Shown piece by piece: positions 10,944 to 22,590 of a stretch of 64,000 bases of DNA. This DNA is from Pleurodeles waltl. Its lineage: Eukaryota > Chordata > Amphibia > Caudata > Salamandridae. Every line of letters begins with the position of its first letter. The stretch's first letter is position 1. Location of the stretch: the NCBI RefSeq assembly GCF_031143425.1, contig NC_090445.1:1580416049-1580480048 (forward strand), written 5' to 3'. Below the pieces are notes generated by a model, which worked only from the letters and a program-made list of their open reading frames with translations, did no database searches and was not told the DNA's origin. The position numbers were made by a program, and so were the translations under genes.

Positions 10944-11665
10944 TCACAATGTTTTGAACTTTTCGAGGCTTACACTCACTGCAGCTACTGCTTTTAGGCA
11001 CCCAGGCAAAGCTGCAGTTACACGATCAAGAGTTACAGAGAAATATGCCACAGACTTTTTGGCATCTTCATGAATTTGGGTTAACACTGACAGAGCGTAT
11101 GCCTTCCTCTCACTGCAAAATAGAATAACATCTGTTGCATAATCTGACATTCCCAGTGCCGGGGCACAGCAGAGACTTTCTCTCAGCTCTAGGATTGCTT
11201 TCATGCACTTGTTGTTCCATGGAATCAGATCTGGTACATCTTTGTCCGTCAACCTCAATAAAGGTTTGGCCACCAAGGAAAAGTTGGGCATCTACTGACT
11301 ACAGTAGCCAACCCTTCCCACAAACATCTTGACGTTTCTCTTTGTTTTAGGAGGACTCATTTTCAGATACTCACTAAGATTGAACTTTGAGGCAAGCTCA
11401 AAGATTCTAGATTCTTTTTTCAAGTTCTGGTTATAAATTGAGGGGCTCTCTGTCGACCCTTGTGGGACACAACACTATTCTAATAATTTCTCTCGAAATA
11501 TGAAGGAAAGAAAGTACTGACTGCCTTTGTGTGATGGAATCGAGAAGAAAGGCTGGCAGAGAACAATAATCATAGTAAACCATTCAGCTGTACATGGAAT
11601 TTGATAAAGTTTGGTGGCTGGTTTAGGTACCACAAGACAACATGGGATTAGGATCTTTTACCTTT
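10944..11665 (-). pseudogene. pol: ERV reverse transcriptase remnant with internal deletion
   Basis: Minus strand. The frame 10944-11291 reads as the RT thumb/connection (PNFSLVAKPLLRL, then APALGMSDY, then VAYFSV). Higher coordinates, about 11430-11620, read as the palm, with WFTM and PFFSIP around motif A and PQGSTESPS around motif B. The segment that should hold the YVDD-type motif between them is missing, so an internal deletion removed the catalytic loop. A stop separates the pieces at about 11292. Confidence 0.8.
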
Positions 11666-12695
11666 CTCGGGCCTTGGACTATTCTTCATTTCCCATTAGG
11701 ATTTTGCAGTCCCATAATTGGTGAGTTGCAAGGACTCCCAATTATCTCCCTTAAAGTGCACTTTTCCAGCATGTCATTGATCAAGGGTGTTATTCCCTTT
11801 GTCACTTCAGGTGGCATGTAATAGGGTGCTGTTCTAGGGAAATCTATATTTGGCTTTATGTTTATTTGACTGGTTCAACTCATCTGATTAATCCAAATTA
11901 ATTTCCGGTGAAATTCCACACTTCAGTATCAACTGTCCTATTTAAATCTGCAGGTAAATCCTTTGTTGTTAACCATTGGTAGATCCCTACTGTCTCTTAT
12001 TGGACAATTTTAAAATCTATGTCCCCATCATGGGTTTGAAACTACACTCCTTGTAGTGTACAGTAGAAGGTGCAGTTTAAAATGCACAATAAATCTCTCC
12101 CCAATAGGTTAACAGGACTTGAACCAACACAAACTGTTAATTTTCTTCAAAGGAACGTATTTCACAGGTATTACTTCTTCCTCGGGCCTTGGACTATTCT
12201 TCATTTCCCATTAGGATTTTACAGTCCCATAATTGGTGAGTTGCAAGGACTCCCAATTATCTCCCTTAAAGTGCGCTTTTCCAGCATGTCATAGATCAAG
12301 GGTGTTATTCCCTCTATCACTTCAGGTGTCATGTAATAGGGTGCTGTTCTAGGGAAATCTATATTTGGCTTTATGTTTATTTTGACTGGTTCAACTCATC
12401 TGATTAATCCAATATCCTTTCCGGTGAAATTCCACACTTCAGTATTAACTGTCCTAATTAAATCTGCAGGTAAGTCCTTTGTTGTTAACCATTGGTAGAG
12501 CCCTACTGTCTCTTATTGGACAATTTTAAAATATATGTCCTCATCATGGGTTTGAAACTACACTCCTTGCAGTGTACAGTAGAAGGTGGAGTTTAAAATG
12601 CACAATAAATCTCTCCCCAATAGGTTAACAGTACTTGAACCAACACAAACCGATAATTTTCTTCAAAGGAACGTATTTCACAGGTATTACTTCTT
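11666..12695 (-). repeat. 515-bp tandem duplication in the ERV protease/RT junction
   Basis: 11666-12180 and 12181-12695 are collinear copies (both start CTCGGGCCTTGGAC and end TATTACTTCTT) with scattered substitutions and small indels. On the minus strand each holds a protease C-terminal motif LLGRDLL and an RT N-terminal stretch, both interrupted by stops. The differences between copies show the duplication is not recent. Confidence 0.9.
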
Positions 12696-12865
12696 TTGAA
12701 ATTGGGTCAGTAATCTGTCTGTTTGTAACTCTCACAACTTGGATCTCTTTTTCCCTAGAGTGGTAGGTCTGGTACTTCTGCTGTTCTCACAGTGCAACGG
12801 GTAGCTCCTGTGTCAATCAGAAATTACACTTGGTGGCCATTCACCTCACCTTCAACAAATGGTCC
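12696..12865 (-). pseudogene. pro: ERV protease remnant
   Basis: The minus strand encodes FLIDTGATRCTV, with the aspartic protease DTGA at 12803-12814. The domain runs into the duplicated block at lower coordinates. This and the zinc-knuckle region upstream show Gag-to-Pol order. Confidence 0.85.
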
Positions 12866-13465
12866 TCTCTGGTCTACCTCTAAGAAAGCGCCAAGCATGC
12901 ATCCTATCTCATCTCAGACACCATCACTGTGACATGCCTGAATCTAAACATCTCAATATTATCAAACATGGGAAATTGCTGGACTGCATTTTGATTTTGA
13001 ACCTGCGTTATTTTTCAATGTATTTTCGGCAAATGTTTTGATTTAACTTTTCACTGTTCACATTAGATTGGACCATATGTGCATGTGAAATGAGTACCAT
13101 TTGAGCCTAATTTTGCACTGTCACTTGCATTTGTTGCACAAGAATATTCGGCATTTGCATTTGATTTACTCCCTGCATCTGATTATTGGCAGTTCTATCC
13201 GGATTGAGCCTACACTTCTGTTTCCAATACCCCACCCTGTTACACAGGTGACAAGATGCCATCTTCTTTAGCGTTTCAACATCAACACCTGTACTCTGAT
13301 CAATAGGTGCACCTCTTCCTCTTCCCTGAGGTTGGCACCATCATTCCTCCCTGCACACCCTGCATTCCTGCTTGGAAACAACCTGTTTCTATTCCACTTA
13401 CATCTTGAACTGCGCCAACATTTCTAACAAGCGTCTGATTCTGAATACCTCTTTGCTCAAACTTA

Positions 13466-13636
13466 GGGCCTGATTACGATCTTGGCGGAGGGATTACTCC
13501 ATCACAAATGTGATGGACATCCTGCCCACCGTATTACAAGTTCCATTACAACCTATGGAACTTGTAATATGGAGGAAGGGGTATACGTCACATTTGTGAC
13601 AGAGTAATCCCCTCTGCCACGGTCGTAATCAGGCCC
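13466..13636. mobile_element. Small Harbinger-type MITE inside ERV gag
   Basis: 171 bp with terminal inverted repeats GGGCCTGATTACGA... and its complement, flanked by TTA at 13463-13465 and 13637-13639. The inner part is also largely palindromic (ATCACAAATGTGAT). No coding capacity. Confidence 0.9.
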
Positions 13637-13738
13637 TTAGTCTGGCCAAACATAAACTTCTCCTTAATCTTCTGCTGTTTTGTCTCCTGCTCATCTCTGC
13701 AATACTGTGCATAGTTTAAAATCTCATCCAAAGACTTT

Positions 13739-14363
13739 GGCGGTCATTCTGACCCTGGCGGTTGAAAACCGCCAGGGCAGAGTGCCGCGGAAGCACCGCC
13801 AACAGGCTGGCGGTGCTTCATGGGCAATTCTGACCGCGGCGGTAAAGCCGCGGTCAGAAAAGGGCAACCGGCGGTTTCCCGCCGGTTTACCCCTGCCCCA
13901 AAGAATCCTCCATGGCGGCGCTGCTCGCAGCACCGCCATGGGGATTCCGACCCCCTTCCCGCCATCCTGGTCCTGGCGGTAAAAACCGCCAGGAACAGGA
14001 TGGCGGGAACGGGTGTCGTGGGGACCCTGGGGGCCCCTGCACTGCCCATGCCACAGGCATGGGCAGTGCAGGGGCCCCCTAACAGGGCCCCATAATGATT
14101 TTCAGTGTCTGCCTAGCAGACACTCAAAATCGCGACGGGTGCCACTGCACCCGTCGCACACCAGCAACTCCGCCGGCTCCATTCGGAGCCGGCTTCATCG
14201 TTGCTGGGGCTTTCCCGCTGGGCGGGCGGCCTTTTGGCGGTCGCCCGCTCGCCCAGCGGGAAAGTCAGAATGACCGCCGCGGTCATTTGACCGCGGTGCG
14301 GTCTTCTGGCGGTCTCCGCCCGGCGGGCGGCGCACGGCGGCCGCCGGGGTCGGAATTACCCCC
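13739..14363. mobile_element. GC-rich Harbinger-type MITE made of chained hairpins
   Basis: 625 bp, flanked by TTT (13736-13738, 14364-14366), interrupting gag. Termini GG(C/G)GGT(C/A)ATTC are inverted. The interior is a run of adjacent palindromes: 13909-13942, 13962-14011, 14026-14083, 14103-14126, 14132-14158, 14160-14208 and 14216-14265, among others. It is homologous to 58781-59410 in the opposite orientation. Several open frames on both strands come from the palindromes and GC content and are not genes. Confidence 0.9.
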
Positions 14364-16470
14364 TTTGTCTGGAAACAAATCACATATTGTTGAATGTTTG
14401 ACAAATCTCAGGCCTCAAACCAAGCCAAAACTGTGTGATGAAAAATCCCATATCTGTTGGATCAAGATGTGTCTGTCCTGTATGCTGCTGAAATGCATTC
14501 ATCAACATTTCATGAAATTCAGGCACAGTTTCCTTAACTTCCTGCTGCATTCAATTCAATGTCAATCCATCTTTCCTTAGGTTGAACTTTGTCTTTCAAA
14601 ACTGTTATTGCCTATGTCATTATACTATCACCACAGGCAAAGGCACAATTGTGACAAGATCTCTCGCTGGTTCTGCATCTGGCCATTGAACAGCAATCTT
14701 ACACTCTGCCCATAAATCACTCTGAACCACAATATCGAAAAGCTTATTCAAATCAACACACAACACCTTTGAGATCTTGTCAAATCTCTCCACCTGTGTA
14801 TACCACTCCATTGGGCTTTCTCTCAAATTTGGAAAATGGTTCATAAATGATGCAAGGTCCCCCCTACTCCACGGGACATGTACAAACTCTCTAACTGATA
14901 ACTCCTTTAAAGGGTAGGCTGTAGTTGTTTTTTTCTTTTCTGTTTGTGTTGCTTGTTTTCTGTTCTCCTCAATGTATTCTACCTATTTCTTTTTCTTTTC
15001 ATGTCTTTGTGACCATTTGTTTTCAAATTTGTGAAATTCACTCCATTTGCGTACGCATTTTATTTATTTAGTGAGATGAATTTGCATTCCTGAAGAAAAC
15101 ATGCTTTCAATTGATTCATCATCTAATTGCACCCTAAAACTTCTCTGTAATGGTATGCTTTAAGAAATATAAACCTCATATTTATTTGTCAATTCAGTTA
15201 ATCTGTCATGATCACTTGCAGCTTTTCTTGTAACTGTAATTGTTCTGCATAAATAAATCAATGTTTTTTCTTGATATTTACTTATGTGATCAAACTTCAA
15301 ACATCCCATAATAATTTCACCAAATTCAACTTTTTGCTTGGGCACATTTAAAGGTCGCTCCTTTTCAGGAGTGGGGCTAGTATCTGAACTTCAACTTGTA
15401 CTTGGTCTTTCTGAATCCTCAACTTTCACACAATTTCTGCCAACGTCTTCAAACCAAGGAAGAAATAAACCACCTTCTAAGTTACATTCACTTGGTACTT
15501 TCTGTGTAGCGAAGACAAATGTTCCTCCGCCTCCTAAAACTTGAATGGTTTATGGAGGTGTCCCTACTAAAAACTGTGAATTTTGTGATGTTGGAAAAAA
15601 AAACATTTACTGGTGTACCCCCAGTTGTTTCCTGAACTACTGCAGCTGGAGTATGTATAATCAGTGCAGGCCCGGTCTGAAGATTAATCATTTCAGTAGC
15701 CTGTGCTGGAGCAGTAAACATAGTAAGTGGAACATCTGTTCGTGTCACCATTTGAGCTATACTCATTGGTGCTGGAGTACTTGCAACTGCTAGCAGAGTT
15801 ACAGGCTATGTAATAACAGGCTGTGCAACAATTGGTTGAGCTAATACAGGCTGTATATTTGCAGGCTGCTTTATGGCTTGCATTGGACTATTTATTTGTG
15901 GAATACCTGGATGTGTTGGAGCTGTAGTTATGGTCACATTATTTACTAATTGAGCACTATCATTTGGCATAGGACCCACATACGGTGGCAGACGTGTAGC
16001 CAAGAGTTCATCTAGTATATCATCACCCTTATCAGTATCTGAATCCATTTTTGTTTCAGTTTTCACTTCTTGATCCCCTTTAATCTTTTTCCTTATAGAC
16101 TTTTCAGATTCTTTAGGTTTTGTGCTTTCTTCTTTGGTAATTACGGGATATAAGCTAGCACCTTCCACTGTAACCTTACCCCATAACTTTGCTTATTCTT
16201 CCCAAACTGCATCTGCATAATTTCTCACTACTCTCTCTTAGTTTGTTTTTTAAATCTTTCTCTGTCCTTAATTTGTGCCACCTTCTCCCATTCACTAAGT
16301 GCTTCAAATCGTGTAGGTCTAGGATGAAGCTTCATGTCATGTAAAACTTCATGGAATCTTCCAATGTTTCCTAAAATAAATGCCCACCATCTAGGAAAAC
16401 ACAGTCCTTTCTTTTTCAGTGATCTTGCACCATTGACGAAGCCAAACACATGTATGTAACACTTCTCCAA

Positions 16471-17570
16471 TCATCATATGATATGCTGGCATACCCTCAG
16501 GAGGTGTTTCCTGTCATGCCTAATTGGAACTATTACATCACCTCTCATTAGACTCTTTAAAGGTTTGAAAACGTCATGGTTTTGGTTTTATTTCAACAAA
16601 TTCACTAATCAAAATTATGGTTCTCAATTGTTTTGAAATTATTCTGTATACGTCAGAACACAAAACCCCTTTTATCAAATCACAATGCAGCTTAGCAATT
16701 CAATTAACCAATGACTTTGCAACTTTTGCTGAGATTCAACCAATCACAGTGTGGCGTTAACAACCGACCAATACCAAGGCAGCACAACTTGACAAAACAA
16801 CCCACTCCTTGCAGCAGTTCACCCTCCTTCACAATTTTCTCCTTCAAACAAAACAAAAGACAAAACTAATAACGAAGCAATATAAAATTACATCAATCTT
16901 TGTCTTCTTCTTCTAAAGAAAACCGATCGTACAATTCAACAATTGGAACTAGGTTTTACACCTTCCGATTCCCAATGAAAAAGAATTTTCCACTCACAGT
17001 GATGAGTTCTCGACCTTCCGGAAATCACCTAATTAATGTGGTGTCACCTCTGCGCATCAGGCTTCACAAACACCAGTTAAAGTTAGTACAATCACAACAA
17101 ATAACTACATCCCTATCCATGTGTAAAGTCAATAACGTCTCATGACTTACACTTCTCTTCAGCAGACAAGAAACTCTCTTATTTTCTCTGTATATCTCTA
17201 GCTCTATCACAGGATCTTAGACTATTTTTTTAGTCTGATAACCTCTTTATCTCTTTATCAAAGCACATAAAGCATAAACCATAGCAATTACAATTCAAAA
17301 CAGCATTAAACAATTCTCAATACAAATCACAATATACACAATGTTGGCGCATCACCCTACTGATACTCACACGCGTTAATTTCACCAGTACTTCAACCGC
17401 AATCTGCAATCGCTTCATAAACTGCTCCTCATAAGTCCCAGCAAAAGGGTTCTGGGCAATTGGGCTTAATCTAAATTTGGGCACTTTTAAATTATTACAG
17501 CGTATTTCCCCAGCCACACTAACCTTTCCTCTGCTTCCAACTTTTTGGGAGCACAGAGAATTATACATTT
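16471..17570 (-). other. ERV leader or Gag start, unresolved
   Basis: Between the matrix-like piece and the 5' LTR. The minus frame 17317-17568 is open for 83 codons but I recognise no domain. The primer-binding site could not be fixed: TGGAAGCAGAGG on the minus strand (about 17534-17545) is a possibility only. Confidence 0.35.
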
Positions 17571-18670
17571 ATAAAGTACTCCACAACTCTAAGATGCCTA
17601 TGAGGGGAGCTTGGGTATGGGGTAGAATTAACATGGTGCATTTATCAATTCAATACGTCAAATGTCTCTTGTCAGGAGTCAATAAAGATAGTTTTAGTTA
17701 ACTTTAAAGTATTACTTCTCATAAGTTTTAAATCTCATCATTGTTTGTCTAATAAACTTTACAGAGCACTGCATAAAGCATGTCCCGAAATATGTCCCTA
17801 TTCTAGTATTCTAAATCAGTAAGAGTAAATAATTTTAGTTAGAAAATATAAAAAGGAATAAGAGTTTGAGAGGCAGTCTAGCCACCAAAGCTATCAGTAC
17901 TCATGAAGAATACTGTAACAGACTATTCTAGCGAATACATTAGGTAGAGAGCAAAGTCTGTCTGAGTAGCACAGAGAGATTGAATCTGAATGTGAGAGCG
18001 AGCTTGCATGCTGCTTGCTATTTGTTCTTTCCCTGGTACACCTTATATAATAAAAACACAATAATACATTTTATTATAATTGTTTCATCCAGGATATTCG
18101 AGAGCCAACCACTAGCAAGAAAGTCTGTGGGACAGGAACAGTTTCTATTGAGATGGTAACATCTAACAAAGATAGTTCTAAGCATAAGATACATATGACA
18201 ACATGTCTACATTGGTTACTATTTCAAATTATTTTCTCAGGCTTCTTACTTTCTGAAAGAAAAGACATGTGTAACTGTTAAGCACAAATAGTTTAGAAAT
18301 ACTTATTCTCACACACCTTCACACTAAAGCCTATCCATAAAAAAGTCAGTTTCAGATTAGTTTAGCAAGTTTTCAGATTCCAAGGCAGGTCAAGCGGTTA
18401 AAAAGAATAAAATAATATAGCTTTATTTGGCAGCATAGGACATTTGTGTCATGCAAAGGCCAGGCAAAGATTATGATGGAAACATTTCTTCTGAATTAAA
18501 GCTTTCCTGGAATTTGTCAATGTTAGCAATCAAGCAAGTTAAGTAAATACGGGTCATGCAAAGTTTAGAAAAGAAAGTGCATGTTTAAAATGCAGCTTTT
18601 GGTTAGGCCTAGATTTCACTCATAAGGTTCTTTAATTAAATGGATCTTATTTTTAATGAAATCTCGAGCA
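17571..18670 (-). repeat. ERV 5' LTR (U3 18154-18670, R/U5 to the left)
   Basis: The 18154-18670 part is matched by the 3' LTR. U3 starts at 18670 (minus-strand TGCTCGAGATTTC). The TATA-like motif at 18041-18050 lies within the unmatched part to the left, which implies that R and U5 extend toward about 17600. The left limit given here is approximate. Confidence 0.65.
18041..18050 (-). promoter_or_regulatory. Candidate TATA box of the ERV LTR
   Basis: TTATATAAGG on the minus strand. Transcription would start about 25-30 bp downstream, near 18015, at the U3/R boundary. Confidence 0.5.
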
Positions 18671-19040
18671 ATCATAGTGACAAATTTGTTTCCTTCCTAT
18701 TCGGCGCATAGACATTAATTGAACAAATATCTCTGCCACACAATGTCCTGCGATTATGGTGTACCTCCCATTATGATCTAAGGCAATACCCCGAGCCACA
18801 AAGTGGACCCCGGGGCCACCAACGTCAGGGCCCCCCAGGCAAAACTAGAGTAAGAGATGGTGAACACTTGACTCGATCACCTGCGTTTTGAGATGTAATG
18901 CAGTTTCCCTAGGTATGGGTCTCCTGCAGAAATACCATAGTCACCCCATAGCACCGGAGGTATGAGTATATTTGTTTTCGTTTATCAGTATGACCTAGTC
19001 CTCTTACATTCCAGGTCACAAACTTCCACTTGGAGGCCAT
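18671..19040 (-). pseudogene. L1 ORF2 endonuclease fragment, cut by the ERV
   Basis: The minus strand from an ATG at 19038-19040 reads TWNVRGLG, then a KRKQIYSYL stretch and FLQETH, the N-terminal apurinic-endonuclease motifs of L1-group ORF2. After a stop and two frame changes it continues with a YSSFAWG-like stretch, DHNGRYT and NVYAPN. The sequence stops exactly at the ERV LTR edge (18670). The rest of ORF2, including reverse transcriptase, is not seen left of the ERV. Confidence 0.85.
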
Positions 19041-20145
19041 GAGTCCAGGTCATCTGTACTATCTATCTTACCCTCAGCATGCCACGTATCCCGCTTCCCA
19101 GCCTGCAGTCTCCTGCCAGTGAATAATCAAACACCCATACATTTTGATGATAATTTCGGGACAGACAAGTATCTTTCCAGTTTGTCAAGGATCCGAGCTT
19201 TATTCAAAGTCCGCACTGGACCTCTATATCCTCGCACTCCTGCGAGGTGCCCCAGTGTTACTAGACTTGCTAGTGCTTAGTTGCTTGAGTGGTACATGGC
19301 CCAAAGAATCAAGCCATTCGTTAGCTTTCTCCGGGGTAATAAAGAAGTGGGTTCTCCCCTCATGTTAGACTAGCAGTTTCGCTGGAAATATTAGGCTATA
19401 CCGGATGTCCCCCTCCCTGAGTCATTTCTTTGTTGGCATGTAATCCTTATGAAGATCTTGTACTTTTCCGGTATAGTCCAAGAAAATCATGATGTTATTG
19501 TTCTCAAATGGGGGGCTTCTTTCAGTTCACTCTGACATGTTGTAGTATTGCATCCCTATCACCAAAGTTCAAGAGCCGGTCAATTATGGCCGGAGGCGGT
19601 GCCCCTGGCTTAGGCACCCGAGCCAGTGCTCGGTGAGCGTGCTCAATGGTGAAAAACCTAGATGGTCATTGGGTTGTAATGTATTGGCTATCCAGCCTTC
19701 TACAAACTGCTCAGTGGACTGCCCCTCAACCTTCTGCGGAAAGCCAACAAAGCAGAGATTATTTCTCTGGGACCGACCCTCCAAGTCCTCCATTCGATCG
19801 TTCAGGCGAATTGTGACCGTATTAAGTTCAGAGACCAATGTCTTAAGTGTGCCTACCTCCCTTTGCAGCTCAGTGACCAGCCACTCCATCTCCGTGATTC
19901 TCTCCAATTTTTCTGACATCGATTCATAATAGACCCATCTTGAGTGTCACAGTGTCAATTTTTGCCGGCATAAATTCACATGATCCCTTAATTTCCTTCA
20001 GCAGGGCATCCATTGTAGGAGGTTGAGGTTCTCCAGGTTGTGGTAGCTTAGGTTTCTCGCCCCCTGCGCCCTCCGATGGTAGGGGGAGGGCATAATTCTC
20101 TATTTTGTTGGCCTGCACTGGTTTATGGGGCTTGTCTTTTGCCAT
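19041..20145 (-). pseudogene. L1 ORF1 (RNA-binding chaperone) remnant
   Basis: Minus strand. The N-terminal frame starts at 20145 with a proline-rich segment and ends at 19924. The next frame (19919-19584) has a heptad-rich coiled-coil, then RMEDLEGRSQRNNLCFVGFP, the start of the RRM domain of L1 ORF1p-type proteins. Later pieces in other frames (about 19380-19580) contain the IIDRLLN and VMIFLDYT-like motifs of the C-terminal domain. ORF2 begins about 200 bp after the recognisable end. Frameshifts and stops make it a pseudogene. Confidence 0.85.
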
Positions 20146-22590
20146 TATGGTGATCCAAACTGAAAGAGTTCAGCCTCCTCATTAGCCACACCCGGGGAAG
20201 GCTGTCAGTGCACAATGGCTGTTTCCTCACCGATGCAATCTCTCACACTCCAAGCATCCAGGAGAAAGGGGCAGCACCTAAAATCTACCCCCGTTCCAGC
20301 CTGAACAATGCCATAGCTGCGAGGTAGGCACATTACTTTCTCTGTTGCCCCTGCTATCGCTTTATCTTAGGAGGCCACCCCTCCAGGCAACGAACAGGGG
20401 GTGTAAGGTAGATTCTGCTAGATTGTCTCAATTTAGGGGTGAATAAACCAGGGTAAATGATGGATTACATTAGGGCTGGCGAGGAGATCCGGGAGGACGG
20501 TACCGATTGGCCATCATGCCAGACCACGGCCCCCTGGTTTCAATACTGAATATTGCTCATATCTATTACTCGCTCCTTCTTCTCTTTTCCTGGTTACTTC
20601 CCTCACTTCTCCATGGTTCTGAGTGATCTGTGGATTGTACTCACATGTAGCTTCTATCTTGTTGCAGAGAACCTTAGTCTCAGCCTATGGCGGTAGTTGA
20701 AACCGCCTGCATTTTGCTGTTTGTTCTGTGTTCAGATTTAGTTATGCTGATGGCTCTGGAGGTTTGCAGGCTCCATGAACATGTTGTTTCCTTCTGCCCT
20801 TGATAGCTGTGTTATACATGCCCTTGGCAGAGGGTTGTTACAGTCTCCAGGAGTCACTACTTGGCAGTCCTGTGGTAAGTATGATGACCGCTACATATGT
20901 GGCACTAATATCTTGCATATAGGGTGATATACAGGATGGGCTGTATACATTTTGCTGCAAATTCGTCCCGACAGTGAAGCACGATTCTGTTAATGATCTC
21001 CTCTGGCAGCTGGTTCCTTCCACGTCAGGATGGCTGCGTGTGCTCTTCATGGTGATTGTTGGTTTACATGTCTGCTTTCTCCCTCAAGGACTCAATTAAG
21101 ATGAATGCACTATCTTTGCCTTGTGGATATGTTATGGATAAATACCTGTGCAGGGGTGGAGGGAACAGGTAAAAATGCTTTTTAAGAATAGCATTTATGC
21201 ACTCCCCTGTGCTAAATTTTTCACTTCGGTTTCGAGGTGATAAAGATCTACTTGTGGACGGGGTTTCACACCTGATGTGACTCCCCAATTTATTTGACAG
21301 GGCTCAATACACTCATTACACCACAGCACTAACCAGCGAGGTAGCCTGCTTTGTACCGAAGTTAAAAAATGACAGAATATCATAATTTTCACGAATACGC
21401 ATGGAAAAACAAAATGCTTTACAAAAAAATACGTACTCAAGCATTGAAGCCTGCAAGGGGAATCAAGAAGATTATCTTAGGGTGGGAAAGGCAGTGTGTG
21501 GTTCAGTTCGCCCTGTGCAGTCTGAGACTCTGACCTGTCATTAGGGAAGGCCATTTCCCACACAGCGCTGAGGATACTGACTCTACATTTTAACAAGATC
21601 TGAGTGGCCTTCAATGGCTATCGGTGACAAAGGGGCCGTAGATGGCCAGCCTCTCTGTGGCGAACAAAGAGATGAAACGCTTTGCACGCAATGACTTGCG
21701 AGGGCCATTTTTATACTCCTAAAAGCACTTTGCCCAAACTTCCAACGTGATCATGAATAAAAAACACTAGCCAGCCGCCCCCTCTCCAATTTGCCCCTTT
21801 GAGTAAAAAATGAAACCTTCAAAGGATGCTAAAGCTTTGAAACCCCTAAAGTGATCTTTTAATCCAAGGTTAAGCAGCCCTGAGCCCAAACACACTCTGA
21901 CAATAATCTGGCCCCCTCCAGGCTCCCTAAAACAAGAAAGGTTGGTGTTTGTTTTTCGGATTACTCTGCCTCTGAGAGTGCTCTGCCTGTTTGGGCTCCC
22001 TGTAAAATGAGGAAGGAAAAGCAAAGAGTGGGGCGCAGGAGAAAGGGGTGCAGAGAGCAGAAGAAGGGCCTTTATCTCGGTCCCGGGGTGCTCTCGCGCC
22101 TGCTCCCAGACCACAGTGATGCGCTTCCCGGGTGGAAGGTCACACTGTGAGAGGAGAGCCATGAAAAGTAAATTACCAATTGGATTAGGAGCGTGAAGAG
22201 TACAGAGCTGCAGGGGGTGCAAGGGGTGGGGGGCACTCGTAGGAAGCTTGGGTGCCTTTTGACAGCCTCCAAGCTTTTATTTCAACGGCTTCTTTAGCAG
22301 TGTAAAAGGGAAGCAGCCAAGAGAGATCACACAGTCCAGCCTGGGAGCAGAAAAAGGGAGAGGCCTATTCATGAACCACAATTCTTTCAGCTCCCGCTGT
22401 ATTTTTTTTTTGGGTGGGGGGGGGGCAATATATCCCTCTTATGCGTGCGAGTGGGTGGAAGGCGGTCCACCTGCAGCCTTATCTGCTCTATTAGTGAGTG
22501 GGGAGTGTTTGGGTGGGGGTCTAGGGGAGCAGATCTCCATCTTTATCACTCTATCTGCGTGGGAGGGGATCCCTTCTTCAAGTCTATCAG
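20146..22590. other. Unassigned stretch, L1 5' region then unique-looking DNA
   Basis: 20146 to roughly 20550 is probably L1 5' UTR. The remainder shows no domain or repeat I recognise; open frames up to 151 codons (21767-22222, minus) have no motif, membrane segment or family resemblance. 21960-22370 is G+C-moderate, non-repetitive sequence that could be conserved non-coding DNA, which I cannot test here. Confidence 0.4.

Larger units (their letters stand above)
12866..16470 (-). pseudogene. gag: ERV Gag remnant, split by two MITEs
   Basis: Minus strand. From N to C: a basic matrix-like piece at 16228-16470; a proline-rich piece with RLPPYVG at 15806-16168 (a PPxY-like late-domain region); capsid at 14620-14844 (ESPMEWYTQ, then LW and W-P motifs) and 14405-14580 (a PEFHEML stretch followed by an LRPEI-like segment). 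A helical linker (EILNYAQYC) follows at 13640-13735. One zinc knuckle lies at 13212-13253, CHLC-x4-Y-x4-C, where the usual His is Tyr. The MITEs at 13466-13636 and 13739-14363 interrupt capsid/nucleocapsid. 14860-15800 has only broken frames. Confidence 0.75.
513..18670 (-). mobile_element. Class I-like endogenous retrovirus (gamma/epsilon-type), heavily decayed
   Basis: Gag, protease, RT, RNase H, integrase and Env remnants lie on the minus strand in standard retroviral order, from high to low coordinate. The U3 parts of the two LTRs align (513-970 plus 6330-6393 with 18154-18670). The outer LTR edges are TG at 18669-18670 and 6392-6393 on the minus strand. A purine tract on the minus strand (6395-6406) immediately precedes the 3' LTR. 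RNase H, the integrase GPY motif and the TM region follow gamma/epsilon-type patterns. The provirus is disrupted by stops, deletions, a 515-bp duplication, two MITEs and a Ty3 element, so it cannot be functional. The exact genus is not determined. Confidence 0.85.

Noticed and set aside
13680..14580. Overlapping open frames of 60-161 codons on both strands
   Set aside because: They lie within a GC-rich palindromic MITE that lacks stop codons by composition.
21767..22222. 151-codon minus-strand frame
   Set aside because: No recognisable domain, and composition is like its surroundings.
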